The translations under genes and the position numbers were made by a program. From Chitinophaga arvensicola (GTDB lineage Bacteria > Bacteroidota > Bacteroidia > Chitinophagales > Chitinophagaceae): a stretch of 64,000 nt of DNA. Below the pieces are notes generated by a model. The model saw only the letters and a program-made list of their open reading frames with translations, was not told the origin of the DNA and made no database searches. The stretch spans positions 2,758,556 through 2,822,555 of the forward strand of contig NZ_FOJG01000002.1 of the NCBI RefSeq assembly GCF_900110835.1, read 5' to 3'. Of the stretch, positions 17,717 through 28,372 are shown piece after piece; within the stretch, counting starts at the first letter, position 1; each line of letters starts with the position of its first letter.

Positions 17717-20700
17717 TCAATCAATTGTACCTACCTGTAATTCATAACTGAACGAAGCAGGAATGGCATGTACCACATATGGCGGTAGTGGTATCGGACC
17801 ACAACCATTGGAGCCCACGCCAAGGGTGAATTTACTGATGGTTAAAACGGTCGCATCCACCGGGGGTAAGTCTATCCGGTATTGAATGTGTTCCATGTCT
17901 TCATCCCGGTAAGGCAGTGCAGACACCTGTAACAGGTCTGTGATCCTGGATACTTTCAGCTGCTCTTGTTTACCAGCGCCCAGTATGGCCCAACGCACAT
18001 CTTCGTGGTTACCGGCTTCCATGGGCTTTTCGTAGGGCGTTAACTGTTGCAGCACGGTACTGGCATAAATACCCGCAGCCGACCCACTTTTACGGTCGCT
18101 GTAGTTTTCCATGGGGCCACGGCCATAATACCGGAACTGGTTCAACTGATCCGTCAGGAGCAATCTTACACCCAGCCTTGCCAGTACAATAGCTGAATCG
18201 CTGAAACTCACCTGGTTAAAGGCGCGGATATGTCCTTTCGCATCTACCAGGTAGCGGGCCTGATGTTTCACAACGAAATGTTGCTTCCCTTTCCCGGTAA
18301 GCTGAACAGTAATACATACGTATCCCGCAGAATCTTTTACTACCGGTTCTCCGTCTGTTTCCCAGCTGATATCCCGGAGGCCTGCTTTCTGCCAGTCTTC
18401 ATCTGCCCACATATCGTCTTTCCGGTGAGGTGCACGCCAAAGGTGTAACCTGGGGCCACCATTACGGAGGAGCAATTGTTTACCGTTGCTGATGATCGTT
18501 GAAAAAGTGCCTGTTTTTCTATCGAAAGACAGTGCAAACCCATTGCCTTTTATGTCGATGGTATTGCTGTCTGACAACTGCCATGCAGGTGCTGCCGATA
18601 ACCGTACCGGCTGTACTGCCGGCAGCGGTGTTATGGACAACTGCTGGGTAGCGATTTCAAAATCCTTGTCAGACCACAACGTTTTTTTAGTAGTAAAGAA
18701 GGCTACATTCAACAGGTATTCCCCACCTGGCTGCAACGCTTTCAATGGCAGGTGATAATCTTTTGTGACGCCCGGCGGTACGCTGCCGGTTTGCAGGCTA
18801 CCGCTGTCTGTTGGTATACCATTTTTCAGCAGGGTCCATTTGCCCCGGAATGATTGCAGATCGGTAAACTGGTAACGGTTACGGATACGGATGTTCCCGT
18901 TGGAAAGATCAGTGGCGTTGATACTGATCCACTGGTACGCATGTTTCAGTTCAGGGTAATGCGGTTTGAGGGATCTGTCCGATGCCACTACCCCTTTGTG
19001 GATAAAGTACTGATCATTGGGATACTCGCCGAAGCCGCCACCATAGGCAATGATGGGATGCGACCTGTTCCTGCGGTTGTAAAGACCCTGATCCTGCCAT
19101 TCCCAGATGCAGCCGCCCAGCAGGGATGGATATTTATCAAACAGCTCGTTGTAGAGGTCCACAGACCCCATAGAATTGAACATAGCGTGCGCATACTCAC
19201 ACAGGTAAAACGGTTTGTGCAAGTTTTCACTTTCGGCATGTTGTTTCAATTCAACGGGATTGGTGTACATACGGCTGTCGATATCTGCGGGGTTATCTTT
19301 GCCTATACCAAATCCTTCGTAATGAACGGGCCGGTCCGGGTCTATTTGTTTGATAGCCTGGAGGGCAGCCCGGAAATTGGTGCCGCCATTGCCGCATTCA
19401 TTACCGAGTGACCAGATGATCACGGAAGGGTGATTTTTAAAATTCTCTGTGTTGGCCACATTCCGGTCGATGATCGCATCTTTGATAGAGGGATCTTCAT
19501 TGAATTCATTCATGGCGCCGTGGCATTCTACGTTGGCTTCTGCGAGTACGTAAAGACCATATTTATCACAGAGTTCATACCAGCGCGGATCGTCGGAATA
19601 ATGGCAGGTACGAACGTGGTTACAGTTGGCCTGTTTAATGAGGATAATGTCGCGGATCATCTGTTGTTCGTTGATCGCGTGTCCTACCTCCGGCCAGTGT
19701 TCATGCCTGTTTACGCCTTTCAGTTTCACCGGCACGCCATTTACCAGCAATCCCCTGCCTTCAATTTTCACCTCCCGGAAACCGGTGGTAGCCGAGAGGA
19801 GTTCCTCACCGAGGGTAATGACAGTCGTATACAGACGCGGATTTTCTGCCGTCCATTTTTCCGGGTTGGTAACGGGGATGCTCAACTGAACATGTTGTTC
19901 TTCCCCGGGTTGCAGGACCGGCACTTTAGCGGTGCCGGCGGCGCCTGCCACGGGTTGCTGACCATCATATAATTTTACGAGCAACGGGCGTTCGGGCGTA
20001 GGTACGTTACCGTAGTTTTTAATTTTTGTATTTACCAGCAACGTGGCATTGCGGTATTCCTTATCTAGCACGGTTTTGATGTTGAAGTCGCGGACATGCT
20101 GCTGTGGCGCTTTCCACAGGTACACGCTCCGAAAGATACCGCTCAGGCGCCACATGTCCTGATCTTCCAGGTAGCTGCCGGAAGTATACTGATACACTTC
20201 CACGGCAACCGTATTTTTACCTGGAGCTACAGCGTCTGTTACATCAAATTCGGCGAGGTTACGGCTGTTGACACTATATCCTATTTTCTTCCCGTTGACC
20301 CAGAGGAAAAATCCTGCGTCCACCCCTTCGAAGCTGAGAAAGATGCGTTGTCCTTTCCAGTTGGCCGGCAGCATGAAATCGCGGCGGTAGCTGCCAACGG
20401 GGTTTCTTTCTGTAAATGCGGTGAAGTTACGTGGCGGGGTGCTCATCACCCGGGGGAAATCTTTCTGGAAAGTATAATTAAAATTGCTGTAGAAGGGTGT
20501 GCCATAGCCTTGTACCTGCCAGTTGGAAGGTACGGTCACCGAATCCCAGCGGGACACATCGTAGCCCGGCTCATAAAATGCGGCGGGTCTTTTTTGCGGC
20601 CAGGCCGCCCAGTTGAACTTCCAGGTGCCATCCAGGAGCAGGCAGCGGGAAGAATTTTTCCGGTCGCCCCGGAGTGCTTCCTCCAGGCGGTTGTACGGCA

Positions 20701-20851
20701 TCAGTGTGGCGTGCGCCGCTTCTTTATGAATGCCGGTGATGCGCGGATCTTCAATTTCGGGTGGCACAGCGGCTACCTCCTTTACCTGTCCGGCAGCCGT
20801 GAAACACGGCGCCAGAAAAAGTAAGCTTAAAATGCTGGATCTTATAAACAT
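17717..20851 (-). CDS. Secreted beta-galactosidase, GH2 (LacZ type)
   Basis: A 1044-residue enzyme with a signal peptide (cleavage after AAGQ near residue 22). Domain order is sugar-binding jelly-roll (about 45-250), immunoglobulin-like (about 252-362), TIM barrel (about 364-640), DUF4981-like beta-sandwich (about 650-740) and the beta-galactosidase small-chain domain (about 770-1035). The acid/base is E485 in IIWSLGNECGNG and the nucleophile E552 in LCEYAHAM. Length and architecture equal E. coli LacZ plus a signal peptide, so it should hydrolyse terminal beta-galactosides in the periplasm or at the surface. It is the last gene of the minus-strand STN-SusC PUL. Confidence 0.95.
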   Translation of the reverse strand: MFIRSSILSLLFLAPCFTAAGQVKEVAAVPPEIEDPRITGIHKEAAHATLMPYNRLEEALRGDRKNSSRCLLLDGTWKFNWAAWPQKRPAAFYEPGYDVSRWDSVTVPSNWQVQGYGTPFYSNFNYTFQKDFPRVMSTPPRNFTAFTERNPVGSYRRDFMLPANWKGQRIFLSFEGVDAGFFLWVNGKKIGYSVNSRNLAEFDVTDAVAPGKNTVAVEVYQYTSGSYLEDQDMWRLSGIFRSVYLWKAPQQHVRDFNIKTVLDKEYRNATLLVNTKIKNYGNVPTPERPLLVKLYDGQQPVAGAAGTAKVPVLQPGEEQHVQLSIPVTNPEKWTAENPRLYTTVITLGEELLSATTGFREVKIEGRGLLVNGVPVKLKGVNRHEHWPEVGHAINEQQMIRDIILIKQANCNHVRTCHYSDDPRWYELCDKYGLYVLAEANVECHGAMNEFNEDPSIKDAIIDRNVANTENFKNHPSVIIWSLGNECGNGGTNFRAALQAIKQIDPDRPVHYEGFGIGKDNPADIDSRMYTNPVELKQHAESENLHKPFYLCEYAHAMFNSMGSVDLYNELFDKYPSLLGGCIWEWQDQGLYNRRNRSHPIIAYGGGFGEYPNDQYFIHKGVVASDRSLKPHYPELKHAYQWISINATDLSNGNIRIRNRYQFTDLQSFRGKWTLLKNGIPTDSGSLQTGSVPPGVTKDYHLPLKALQPGGEYLLNVAFFTTKKTLWSDKDFEIATQQLSITPLPAVQPVRLSAAPAWQLSDSNTIDIKGNGFALSFDRKTGTFSTIISNGKQLLLRNGGPRLHLWRAPHRKDDMWADEDWQKAGLRDISWETDGEPVVKDSAGYVCITVQLTGKGKQHFVVKHQARYLVDAKGHIRAFNQVSFSDSAIVLARLGVRLLLTDQLNQFRYYGRGPMENYSDRKSGSAAGIYASTVLQQLTPYEKPMEAGNHEDVRWAILGAGKQEQLKVSRITDLLQVSALPYRDEDMEHIQYRIDLPPVDATVLTISKFTLGVGSNGCGPIPLPPYVVHAIPASFSYELQVGTID

Positions 20852-20879
20852 GCTGTTTTATTTTGATAAACTATTGGCG

Positions 20880-21845
20880 CTAGAAAGCATTCAGCTCTGC
20901 CAGGTGTGTATAACTGCCGTTATAACTTTCGCTGATGATGACCTTCACATAACGGCCATCCTGGAATGCGGGCAGGAACTGCGGTTGCAGATCTTTGGTA
21001 TTGGCCAGTGTAAAGGTACCGGCGGTGGTCCAGGTGGTATTATCATTGCTAACCTGCACCTCTACCTCCTTCGGTTTACCTGCGTTATCGGACTGCCGGT
21101 CGAGAAACGACACGCCATGGAGTGTTTTTACGGCTCCCATATCGAGTACCAGGAAATGCGGTGGGCCCGGACTTCCGCCTTGCCACTGGGTATGCCAGTA
21201 GGTAGCAGGGTTGTTATCCAGCACAAATTCGGCGCGGCCATTGTTGGCTCCCTCCCCGTTGGCTTCCTGCGAGGAGAAAGCGATAATCTTCCAGCCGGTG
21301 CGGTCGTAAGCGGGATAGTCGCTCAACTGCGGTTGTGCGCGTACTTTAAAAAAAGTAGTGGTGAGCTTTGTATTAATTTTTTCCGAGGCATCTTTAATAG
21401 CAACCGGAAGCAGGTAATCTTTGAGAAAAGCAATAGAACCCGGTCCGTTAGTTTTCACAAAAATCTTCAAAGGGCCGGTGGAGAGTGTTCCTTTCGCAAT
21501 CACTGCGGAAAGGGTACTGAGTTGATAACTTTTATCGGGCATCACCGCATAGCTGGTGCCATTGGCCTTGTTAAAGCTATCCACCAGTTCATTACTGACC
21601 TCAAAATTTACTTTGATATCGGCAGTGGGGTAATCCTGCCCGCCGCAACTGGCGGAATAAATAATTTCCTGGGCGGTATCTGAAATTTTCAGCGTATATG
21701 CCCGGGGAACATCCACTGCCTGGGGCATGTAAACCTTTACATAATTCTCCAGTGGTTGCTGCGGCAGGCTTACCTCATCTTTACAGGAGGCCATGAGTAA
21801 GCCTAAAAGGAATAAAGGGAACAGGTATATCTTAGTGACGTACAT
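20880..21845 (-). CDS. Surface lipoprotein with DUF1735 and F5/8 type C (discoidin) domains
   Basis: A 321-residue lipoprotein with lipobox MASC (Cys near residue 21). The first half (about 35-165) resembles DUF1735, common in non-catalytic surface proteins of PULs. The second half (about 175-320) is an F5/8 type C carbohydrate-binding fold: it begins with WKIIAFSSQEANGEG, has ATYWHTQW, then LDMGAVKTLHGVSFLDRQ and a closing YTHLAELNAF. It probably acts as an accessory surface glycan-binding protein next to SusD. It lies 24 bases after the susD stop and 28 bases before the beta-galactosidase start. Confidence 0.88.
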   Translation of the reverse strand: MYVTKIYLFPLFLLGLLMASCKDEVSLPQQPLENYVKVYMPQAVDVPRAYTLKISDTAQEIIYSASCGGQDYPTADIKVNFEVSNELVDSFNKANGTSYAVMPDKSYQLSTLSAVIAKGTLSTGPLKIFVKTNGPGSIAFLKDYLLPVAIKDASEKINTKLTTTFFKVRAQPQLSDYPAYDRTGWKIIAFSSQEANGEGANNGRAEFVLDNNPATYWHTQWQGGSPGPPHFLVLDMGAVKTLHGVSFLDRQSDNAGKPKEVEVQVSNDNTTWTTAGTFTLANTKDLQPQFLPAFQDGRYVKVIISESYNGSYTHLAELNAF

Positions 21846-21869
21846 ACAAATAGTTTTAAGGAGTGATAG

Positions 21870-23660
21870 TTACCAGCCTGGATTCTGAACGATCAGTTTT
21901 GTGCGGTCCATTTCGTACTGGCTGATGGGGAACCAGGTAAGTGCAGGAATATAGATATGCCTGCTGGCGACTACCCGCTGATAAAAATCGTTACCGTCTT
22001 TATTGATATTCATCCCATGCATGTCTCCCATTACCTGTGCGGTTATTTTCCAGCGCCTGATATCGAACCAGCGGTGGCTTTCATACGCCAGTTCAATCCT
22101 GCGTTCGAGGCGGATCTTTGCCCGCATATCTGCCTGTGAAGCGGGAACAGGCAAGGCTTCCGGCCCACTGCCATACTGTGGTACACCGGCACGTTCGCGG
22201 ATTTTATTGAGATACACCAGGATATCAGGATCATTGGGATTATATTCATTGAGTGCTTCCACATAATCCAGGTAAATTTCGCCGAGGCGGAAAATAATTT
22301 CAGGGCGTTCCTGTTTTTGGCCATTACCACCGGAACCTGCGTTGGTCTGGGAAGCAATGTTTTTCCTCACGAGATAGCCTGTTTTGGTCCAGTCGGTAGG
22401 ATGTCCGTTTTTACCATTGGGACCTGACAGGTAGAAGGTCACCGGTGCGGCTGCTTTCATGCTTCCCCCCTGCCATACACAGTTATTGTAAATCACATCT
22501 GCATAAAACCTTGGTTCGCGGTTTACATACATATTGCTCACGCTTACGCCGGCAACCGTTGTAAAGCCTGTTTCGGAGTACAAAGGTGATTCTTTGATGG
22601 ATTTACCATCTTTCATCAGGTAAGCGTCTACCTGTTCCTGTGTAACACCTACTCCACACCAGCCACCTGCCTGGCGGGGCATGGCATTTACGTCGCGGTC
22701 GGGCAGGCCGTTCTTTTTACGGACAAGGATCTGCTCCGGGTTCCATGCCTGCAGGAAGATGCCCTGCATTGATTTTACCGGATCACCGGAAGGATCTTTG
22801 TAAAGACTGTATAATCCGAGGTCTATAACTGCTTTGGCGGCATCTGCTGCTTTTTTCCATTTTTCCTTATCATAGCTCTGCGAGATGAAGAAGCTGCCGT
22901 CGTGATTTTTGAAAGTAGCGAGATCTGTGTTGCCGTTGTACAAGGGACTGGCAGCGTACAGTAGCACCCTGGCTTTCATTGCCAGTGCAATGCCTTTGGT
23001 CATTCTGCCCATTTCAAGATCACTGGGCTGGCCATTCGCGGAAGGCACCAGGGGAAGCACCTGCGCGGCGGAATCCAACTGACCTACTACATAGTTCACA
23101 CATTCATCGAAAGAACTACGTGGCAGCTGTAAGGCGGACGCCGGAGCATCCGGTGAAGCGGGATTATCACCTGTTAATACAACAGGGCCATATTGCCGCA
23201 TGATCTGAAAATAGAAAAATGCGCGCAAACAACGGGCTTCCGCGTGGTACTGATCAATCAGTTGCTGCCCATTTACATTGCGGATTTCGACATTTTCATT
23301 GATATGCGCCATGAAATAGGAAGCAGAGCGGATACCATTGTAATTATGTCCCCAGTTGTCGAACACCGGATTGCCCGGGTTAATATTCCCCATGTTCAGG
23401 TCATATACCCGGTATTTAGACCAGGTAATATCGCCTTCATCGGCGTTACTGAACCAGGGCACGCCTTCCCATACATTGGCATCGTCGGCGATATAGCTGT
23501 ACACGTTGGCCAGGTATTGTTCAGAAGCTCCTTTTTTGCGGAACACTTCTTCTATGGTGATACGATCGTTGGGCACCTGGTCGAGATATTTGCCGCATCC
23601 GCTCATTACGAGGAGACCGCAAAACAATAAGATCGTTGTGGATATAATATTGCTGTTCAT
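21870..23660 (-). CDS. SusD/RagB-family outer-membrane lipoprotein of the beta-galactosidase PUL
   Basis: A 596-residue lipoprotein with lipobox MSGC (Cys near residue 22) and the typical opening KYLDQVPNDRITIEEVF. AEARCLRAFFYFQIMRQYGPVVL near 140 and MTKGIALAMKARVLLYAASPLYNGN near 220 are SusD helices. The C-terminal RagB region includes IFRLGEIYLDYVEALNEYNPN and IRLERRIELAYESHRWFDIRRWK. It is longer than the two other SusD proteins here, as is common for the STN-SusC-linked subfamily. It pairs with the SusC encoded 18 bases upstream. Confidence 0.95.
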   Translation of the reverse strand: MNSNIISTTILLFCGLLVMSGCGKYLDQVPNDRITIEEVFRKKGASEQYLANVYSYIADDANVWEGVPWFSNADEGDITWSKYRVYDLNMGNINPGNPVFDNWGHNYNGIRSASYFMAHINENVEIRNVNGQQLIDQYHAEARCLRAFFYFQIMRQYGPVVLTGDNPASPDAPASALQLPRSSFDECVNYVVGQLDSAAQVLPLVPSANGQPSDLEMGRMTKGIALAMKARVLLYAASPLYNGNTDLATFKNHDGSFFISQSYDKEKWKKAADAAKAVIDLGLYSLYKDPSGDPVKSMQGIFLQAWNPEQILVRKKNGLPDRDVNAMPRQAGGWCGVGVTQEQVDAYLMKDGKSIKESPLYSETGFTTVAGVSVSNMYVNREPRFYADVIYNNCVWQGGSMKAAAPVTFYLSGPNGKNGHPTDWTKTGYLVRKNIASQTNAGSGGNGQKQERPEIIFRLGEIYLDYVEALNEYNPNDPDILVYLNKIRERAGVPQYGSGPEALPVPASQADMRAKIRLERRIELAYESHRWFDIRRWKITAQVMGDMHGMNINKDGNDFYQRVVASRHIYIPALTWFPISQYEMDRTKLIVQNPGW

Positions 23661-23678
23661 TTTTTCCTGCTTTAGTCC

Positions 23679-26600
23679 TTATCTGAAAGTGAGTTTAGCG
23701 CCTATATTGAAAGTTTTCACGAGCGGATATTTCGCTCCACGGCCATCGCCGAGTTCTACATCCCAGAGTTTAAACCCGCTGATGGTAGCCAGGTTGTTGC
23801 CGATGAAATAGATGTTGGCGGCAGACAGACCGGCCCTTTTCAGCCAATGCTGGGAGGAGAAGGTGTATCCGAACTGCAATGTCTGCAGGCGGAGAAAGGC
23901 GCCGTTTTTCACCCACCAGGAACTGGTGGCATAGTTCATATTATCATTGCCATAGGTAAGCCTTGGATAGAAAGGAGTTGGATTGGGGTTATCGGGGGTC
24001 CAGCGGTTGGTGATTTCTGCGAGCAGGTTGCCACGTTCGCCGCCCTGACTGAAAGGCCGGAGGCCATCTCCATTCAGCTGAATATCCACATTACTGATGC
24101 CTTTGAACCAGCCGGCCATGTACCAGCCTTTCCAGCTGATGGTAGGACCGAAACCATATACAATTTCAGGGATACTGCCATAGCCGATGGGACCGGCATC
24201 GTAGCCATCTATTTTACCATCACCGTTCAGATCTTTGTATTTGATATCACCAGGCATGTTTACGCCTGTTTGCTGGGGGCTGCTGGCCACATCTTCTTTT
24301 GAAGTAAAGAGACCGAGCGCAGTGTATCCGAAGCGCTGACCAAATTTACGCCCGATATTCTGCTGCCAGGGATAAGGCCAGGGTGCATTGGCATCGTTGA
24401 TAATGATGGCGCGGTTCCAGGTAAAGTTGCCCCGGAAGCCCACATCTACCTGCCCCCACTTCTTGTTTACTTCCAGTGTACCTTCCACGCCTTTGTTGTG
24501 TATTTCCCCGAGATTGGCCCAGGGGAGGTTACGGATACCGGTGTAGTTGGGCACATCGCCACGCTGACGGAAAATATTGGTGCGGTTCTCATTAAATACA
24601 TCCACCACCAATGATACCTGGTCGTGGAAGGTTTTGAGTTCTATACCGAGATTCGCTTTCTTTGCTTTTTCCCAGGTAACAGATACTGCATAATCACCGA
24701 TATCATAACCATTGATTTCGTTATTGATGCCATTACCGCCATACTGGTATTTATCGTTGCCACCGTCGATGGTAGAGATATAGGCAAAGCGGCGGCCGCC
24801 GATATTACCGTTACCCGCCAGACCATAGGAGAAGCGTACTTTCAGGAACTGTATTTTATTGAGCAATGGTTTAAAGAAATTTTCTTCCGAAGCCACCCAT
24901 CCCACAGCGCCGGAAGGAAAGAATCCAAAACGCTTGCTGGGCTCAAAGGTTTCAGAACCGTTGTAGCCAAAATTTCCTTCTGCCAGGTATTTATTATCAT
25001 AAGCATAAGTGACCCTGCCCGCCACGCCTAAAAAGCGGTAGGGAATGGAATTGATAAAATCTCCTGCAAACGCATCAGATTTATCCGACTGGGTATACAC
25101 CGCCATACCGGTGATATCGTGTTTGCCGAAAGTACGTTTGTAGTTCAGTGAGGCTTCTGAATAGAACTGCCGGGTGCCTCCGTTGGAGCGATCATAGCCG
25201 AGGTAGCTGGAGCCGATAGATGTTTGCTGCGTCAGCAGATTTCCCTGAGCATCCCTGCCGGTAGCGAGGAAGCCATCTACTGATTTGGTACGTCTGATGG
25301 TATGTGCATTGTAGTTATCAAACGAAAACATACCGGTAGCAGACAAACCCTTGAGCCAGAAGCCAAGGTCCTGGGTAAGACGGATATTACTCCATAACTG
25401 GCTTCTGAATTCAGATACATAGCCGGTTCTGTTCAGCATGGTATAGGGATTGTTGATATCGCCGGTACGCAGTTTTGAATTCTGTCCGTTGGAGTAAACA
25501 GGTGGAATAAGAATGGGCGGCAGGTTGTAGGCAGCGCCCCATATATCGTCTACACTGCTACCTGGAAAGTTACCGTTGCTGATCCAGCCGGAAGCGCCAA
25601 AATCCACCTTTGTTGTTTTGGTTAACTGCAGGATGAGATTGGAGGTAAAATTATAGCGGGTAAATTTTATCTGTGCATTATAATCCGAGAGGCCATCTGT
25701 TTTATACATTCCTTTTTCGTCATAATAGCCTATGGAAAGATAGTATTGCGCTTTATCCGATCCGCCGTTGGCATTTACGCGCGCCCTGCGGTTCTGGCCA
25801 AATTTATTGAACAGTACATCAAACCAGTCCACATTTGGATACAGGTCCGGATCTTCTCCGCTGGCGGTTTTGGCGATCCTGTCTTCCGAATACTTGGGTA
25901 ACGGATCATTAGGGTTACTATTTTTATATGCTTCATTTGCCATCCGCATATAGGTAATACCATCTGCGAATTTCGGGATGCGGGTAAACTGGGTGAGGCC
26001 CTGATCATATTGTGCATTCATCAGTGTTTTGCCGGGTTTACCCTGTTTGGTCTGAATGAGAATCACGCCATTGGCGCCTCTAACACCGTACACGGCGGTA
26101 GCAGAAGCATCTTTCAGGATACTAAAGCTGGCAATATCTTCGGGATCCACGTTGGCGAAATCCCTTTCCACGCCGTCTACCAGTACCAGCGGACTGCTGC
26201 TGGTAAAGGTAGAAATGCCACGGATATATATTTCCGCATTGTCGTAACCGGGCTGACCGCTGCGTTGTACACCAATGATGCCGGCCACGCGGCCGGCGAT
26301 GGCATTGGTCAGATTGGCGGCGGGTAATTTCAGATCTTCCACGCGGATGCTGCTCTGCGCACCAACGGCGGTGATTTTTTTCTGCTGGCCGTATCCCACT
26401 ACTACTACGTCCTGGAGATTGGAAGCATTATCGCTTAAGATAATGTCTACCTTACGACGGCCTTTCAGCGGAAATTCCTGGGTCAGGAAACCGATATAGG
26501 AAAAGATGAGTGTTTCTTCTGTGCTGGTTACTTTCAGGCTGAAAGCGCCGGCTTCGTCCGTTTGTGTGTTGCTGTTATTTGATTTACTGCGTACAGTTAC

Positions 26601-27044
26601 GCCGGGTATGGGCTGTCCTTTGGAGTCGGTTACTTTCCCGGTGATCACCTGGTTCTGCAGCGGAGCGGCGCTTCCTTTTGCGCGCACTACCACGGTATTC
26701 TCTATCAGGCTGTAATCGAGCGGCTGATTTTTGAAGCAGTCGTCCAACACCTGCTTCAGTGGCTGTTTTACGGCGTTAACAGTAACGGGAGATGTTTGCT
26801 GCAGCAGTTCATTCTCAAAAATAAAAAACATACCGGATTGCTGCTGCAGTTTTTTAAAGACCTCTCCCAGCGGCTCATTTTTTACATTGAGTGTAACCGG
26901 TAAAGGAGCCCGCTGAGCTTTCAGCAACGTGGGTAAGAGCAAGGCTGACAGAAAAAAGAGCATCGTCCACCCTTGAAGACATAGGAATTTTACTGGCATG
27001 CAGGAGCGCGTCCTGTGCAGCCATGAACATGGAATACTATTCAT
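23679..27044 (-). CDS. SusC/RagA-family TonB-dependent transporter with STN signalling domain
   Basis: A 1121-residue receptor. An N-terminal signal segment (hydrophobic about 27-42) is followed by an STN domain (about 50-122). Next come a carboxypeptidase-regulatory-like domain (about 133-215), a TonB box with VVVVGYGQQKKITAVGA, a plug with FSILKDASATAVYGVRGANG, and a beta-barrel ending in FR. The STN domain is the part that signals to the FecR encoded 70 bases upstream, so this receptor should both import and sense its ligand. Substrate by context: a beta-galactoside. The start may instead be the ATG at 26999 (MPVKFLCLQG), which gives a more compact signal peptide. Confidence 0.95.
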   Translation of the reverse strand: MNSIPCSWLHRTRSCMPVKFLCLQGWTMLFFLSALLLPTLLKAQRAPLPVTLNVKNEPLGEVFKKLQQQSGMFFIFENELLQQTSPVTVNAVKQPLKQVLDDCFKNQPLDYSLIENTVVVRAKGSAAPLQNQVITGKVTDSKGQPIPGVTVRSKSNNSNTQTDEAGAFSLKVTSTEETLIFSYIGFLTQEFPLKGRRKVDIILSDNASNLQDVVVVGYGQQKKITAVGAQSSIRVEDLKLPAANLTNAIAGRVAGIIGVQRSGQPGYDNAEIYIRGISTFTSSSPLVLVDGVERDFANVDPEDIASFSILKDASATAVYGVRGANGVILIQTKQGKPGKTLMNAQYDQGLTQFTRIPKFADGITYMRMANEAYKNSNPNDPLPKYSEDRIAKTASGEDPDLYPNVDWFDVLFNKFGQNRRARVNANGGSDKAQYYLSIGYYDEKGMYKTDGLSDYNAQIKFTRYNFTSNLILQLTKTTKVDFGASGWISNGNFPGSSVDDIWGAAYNLPPILIPPVYSNGQNSKLRTGDINNPYTMLNRTGYVSEFRSQLWSNIRLTQDLGFWLKGLSATGMFSFDNYNAHTIRRTKSVDGFLATGRDAQGNLLTQQTSIGSSYLGYDRSNGGTRQFYSEASLNYKRTFGKHDITGMAVYTQSDKSDAFAGDFINSIPYRFLGVAGRVTYAYDNKYLAEGNFGYNGSETFEPSKRFGFFPSGAVGWVASEENFFKPLLNKIQFLKVRFSYGLAGNGNIGGRRFAYISTIDGGNDKYQYGGNGINNEINGYDIGDYAVSVTWEKAKKANLGIELKTFHDQVSLVVDVFNENRTNIFRQRGDVPNYTGIRNLPWANLGEIHNKGVEGTLEVNKKWGQVDVGFRGNFTWNRAIIINDANAPWPYPWQQNIGRKFGQRFGYTALGLFTSKEDVASSPQQTGVNMPGDIKYKDLNGDGKIDGYDAGPIGYGSIPEIVYGFGPTISWKGWYMAGWFKGISNVDIQLNGDGLRPFSQGGERGNLLAEITNRWTPDNPNPTPFYPRLTYGNDNMNYATSSWWVKNGAFLRLQTLQFGYTFSSQHWLKRAGLSAANIYFIGNNLATISGFKLWDVELGDGRGAKYPLVKTFNIGAKLTFR

Positions 27045-27114
27045 CTGACAAGTAATTAAGAAAATAAAAATGATTCGATCTTATACTAAGAAAACGTGGC
27101 GGTTTGGTTGATTA

Positions 27115-28254
27115 CTATCGTATTGTTACTATGATGCTATTTTTTTGTATCGCGAAAGTCATGGAGCCTGTTAATTCAAGCCGTTTCAGTACTTCATTGA
27201 TTTTTTCATAACGTATTATTTTTGCGCTGAATTTTCTGTTGGCATTTCCTTTGGTAAAGCTGACATCCATATTATACCAACGGCCTATTTCCGTCATCAT
27301 ATCTGAGATCCGCTCATTCTCAAAAGCAAAAATCCCTTCTTTCCAGGCGGTTACTACTTCTGTATTCACCTCCTTCATCCAGTAACGGTTTCCGGACAAA
27401 TCATAATTCAATTGCTGCCCGATATGGAGCAGCTGGTTTTTCCCGCTTACATTCACATTCACCGCACCGGAAACCAGTGTTGTTTTTGATATCTTTTCTT
27501 CCGGATAGGCTTTGATATTAAACACCGTACCGAGCGCCTGCACGGTGGTGCCATTTACATGTACAATGAAAGGATTGGCAGGATCCGCAACTACTTCAAA
27601 GCAGGCTTCTCCCGAAAGATATACTTCGCGTTTGCCAGCAAAGAAAACAGGATAGCGCAGGGAGGAAGTGGTATTCAGCTTTACTTTGGAACCATCTGCC
27701 AGTACAATGGTAAACTGTTCACCAGCGGGGGTGCTGATGCTGTTGGTATCCGGTATAGCCCTGGTATCGTTATGCTGGCGGGAATAGGCTAATTCACCGG
27801 CGGCCTCCTTACTGGCCGATGCTCCCTGAGTGGCTGCCACCAGGCCTTTTCCCGCATCAGAAAGAGAAATCATTTTCCCGTTGCTGAGGGTGAGCCAGGT
27901 TTTTTTCTTTGGTATGCCTGCCGGATGCACAGTGGCCACCGCCATGTTTTTTGGCGGTGGGGCAGAACGATATTGCCAGAAAAAAGCGGCGCCGATAGCG
28001 ATGGCTGCAACGGCTGCGGCGGCCCACCACCTGCGGTACCCCGATCGTTTTACCGGGTAGAGTGCCGGTGGCCGCATTTCCTCCTGCAACCTCTTCAGTA
28101 TTTTATCTCTCAGTTCTTCTTTTTCTTCTTCCGCTATTTCCCCCGCTTCCAGCTGTATGTCGTCCTGGTGAGCGAACAATGCCGCTATCTCGCCAGGAGT
28201 AAGCTCTCCAGCCAGGTATCGACGGTATTGAATGAGGAATTCTTCTTCGGTCAT
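27115..28254 (-). CDS. FecR-family anti-sigma factor of the beta-galactosidase PUL
   Basis: A 379-residue protein. The N-terminal cytoplasmic segment (1-72) is acidic and helical, one transmembrane helix lies at about 75-93, and a proline-rich linker follows. The FecR domain (about 170-265) has SLRYPVFFAGKREVYLSGEACFEV and VQALGTVFNIKAYPEEK, and a DUF4974 domain closes the protein (about 305-378). It should hold the divergently encoded ECF sigma factor (start 118 bases away) and release it when the STN-SusC next to it binds ligand. Confidence 0.92.
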   Translation of the reverse strand: MTEEEFLIQYRRYLAGELTPGEIAALFAHQDDIQLEAGEIAEEEKEELRDKILKRLQEEMRPPALYPVKRSGYRRWWAAAAVAAIAIGAAFFWQYRSAPPPKNMAVATVHPAGIPKKKTWLTLSNGKMISLSDAGKGLVAATQGASASKEAAGELAYSRQHNDTRAIPDTNSISTPAGEQFTIVLADGSKVKLNTTSSLRYPVFFAGKREVYLSGEACFEVVADPANPFIVHVNGTTVQALGTVFNIKAYPEEKISKTTLVSGAVNVNVSGKNQLLHIGQQLNYDLSGNRYWMKEVNTEVVTAWKEGIFAFENERISDMMTEIGRWYNMDVSFTKGNANRKFSAKIIRYEKINEVLKRLELTGSMTFAIQKNSIIVTIR

Positions 28255-28372
28255 GCTAGCATCCTTTGCTTATAAGTATGAAAAAAAACATCGCACACAC
28301 ATAAACCGGGAATATTTTTTTTTTAATTTTCTAACAACTATCTTTTCTGCGTTTTTCATCAATCAGTTGCCA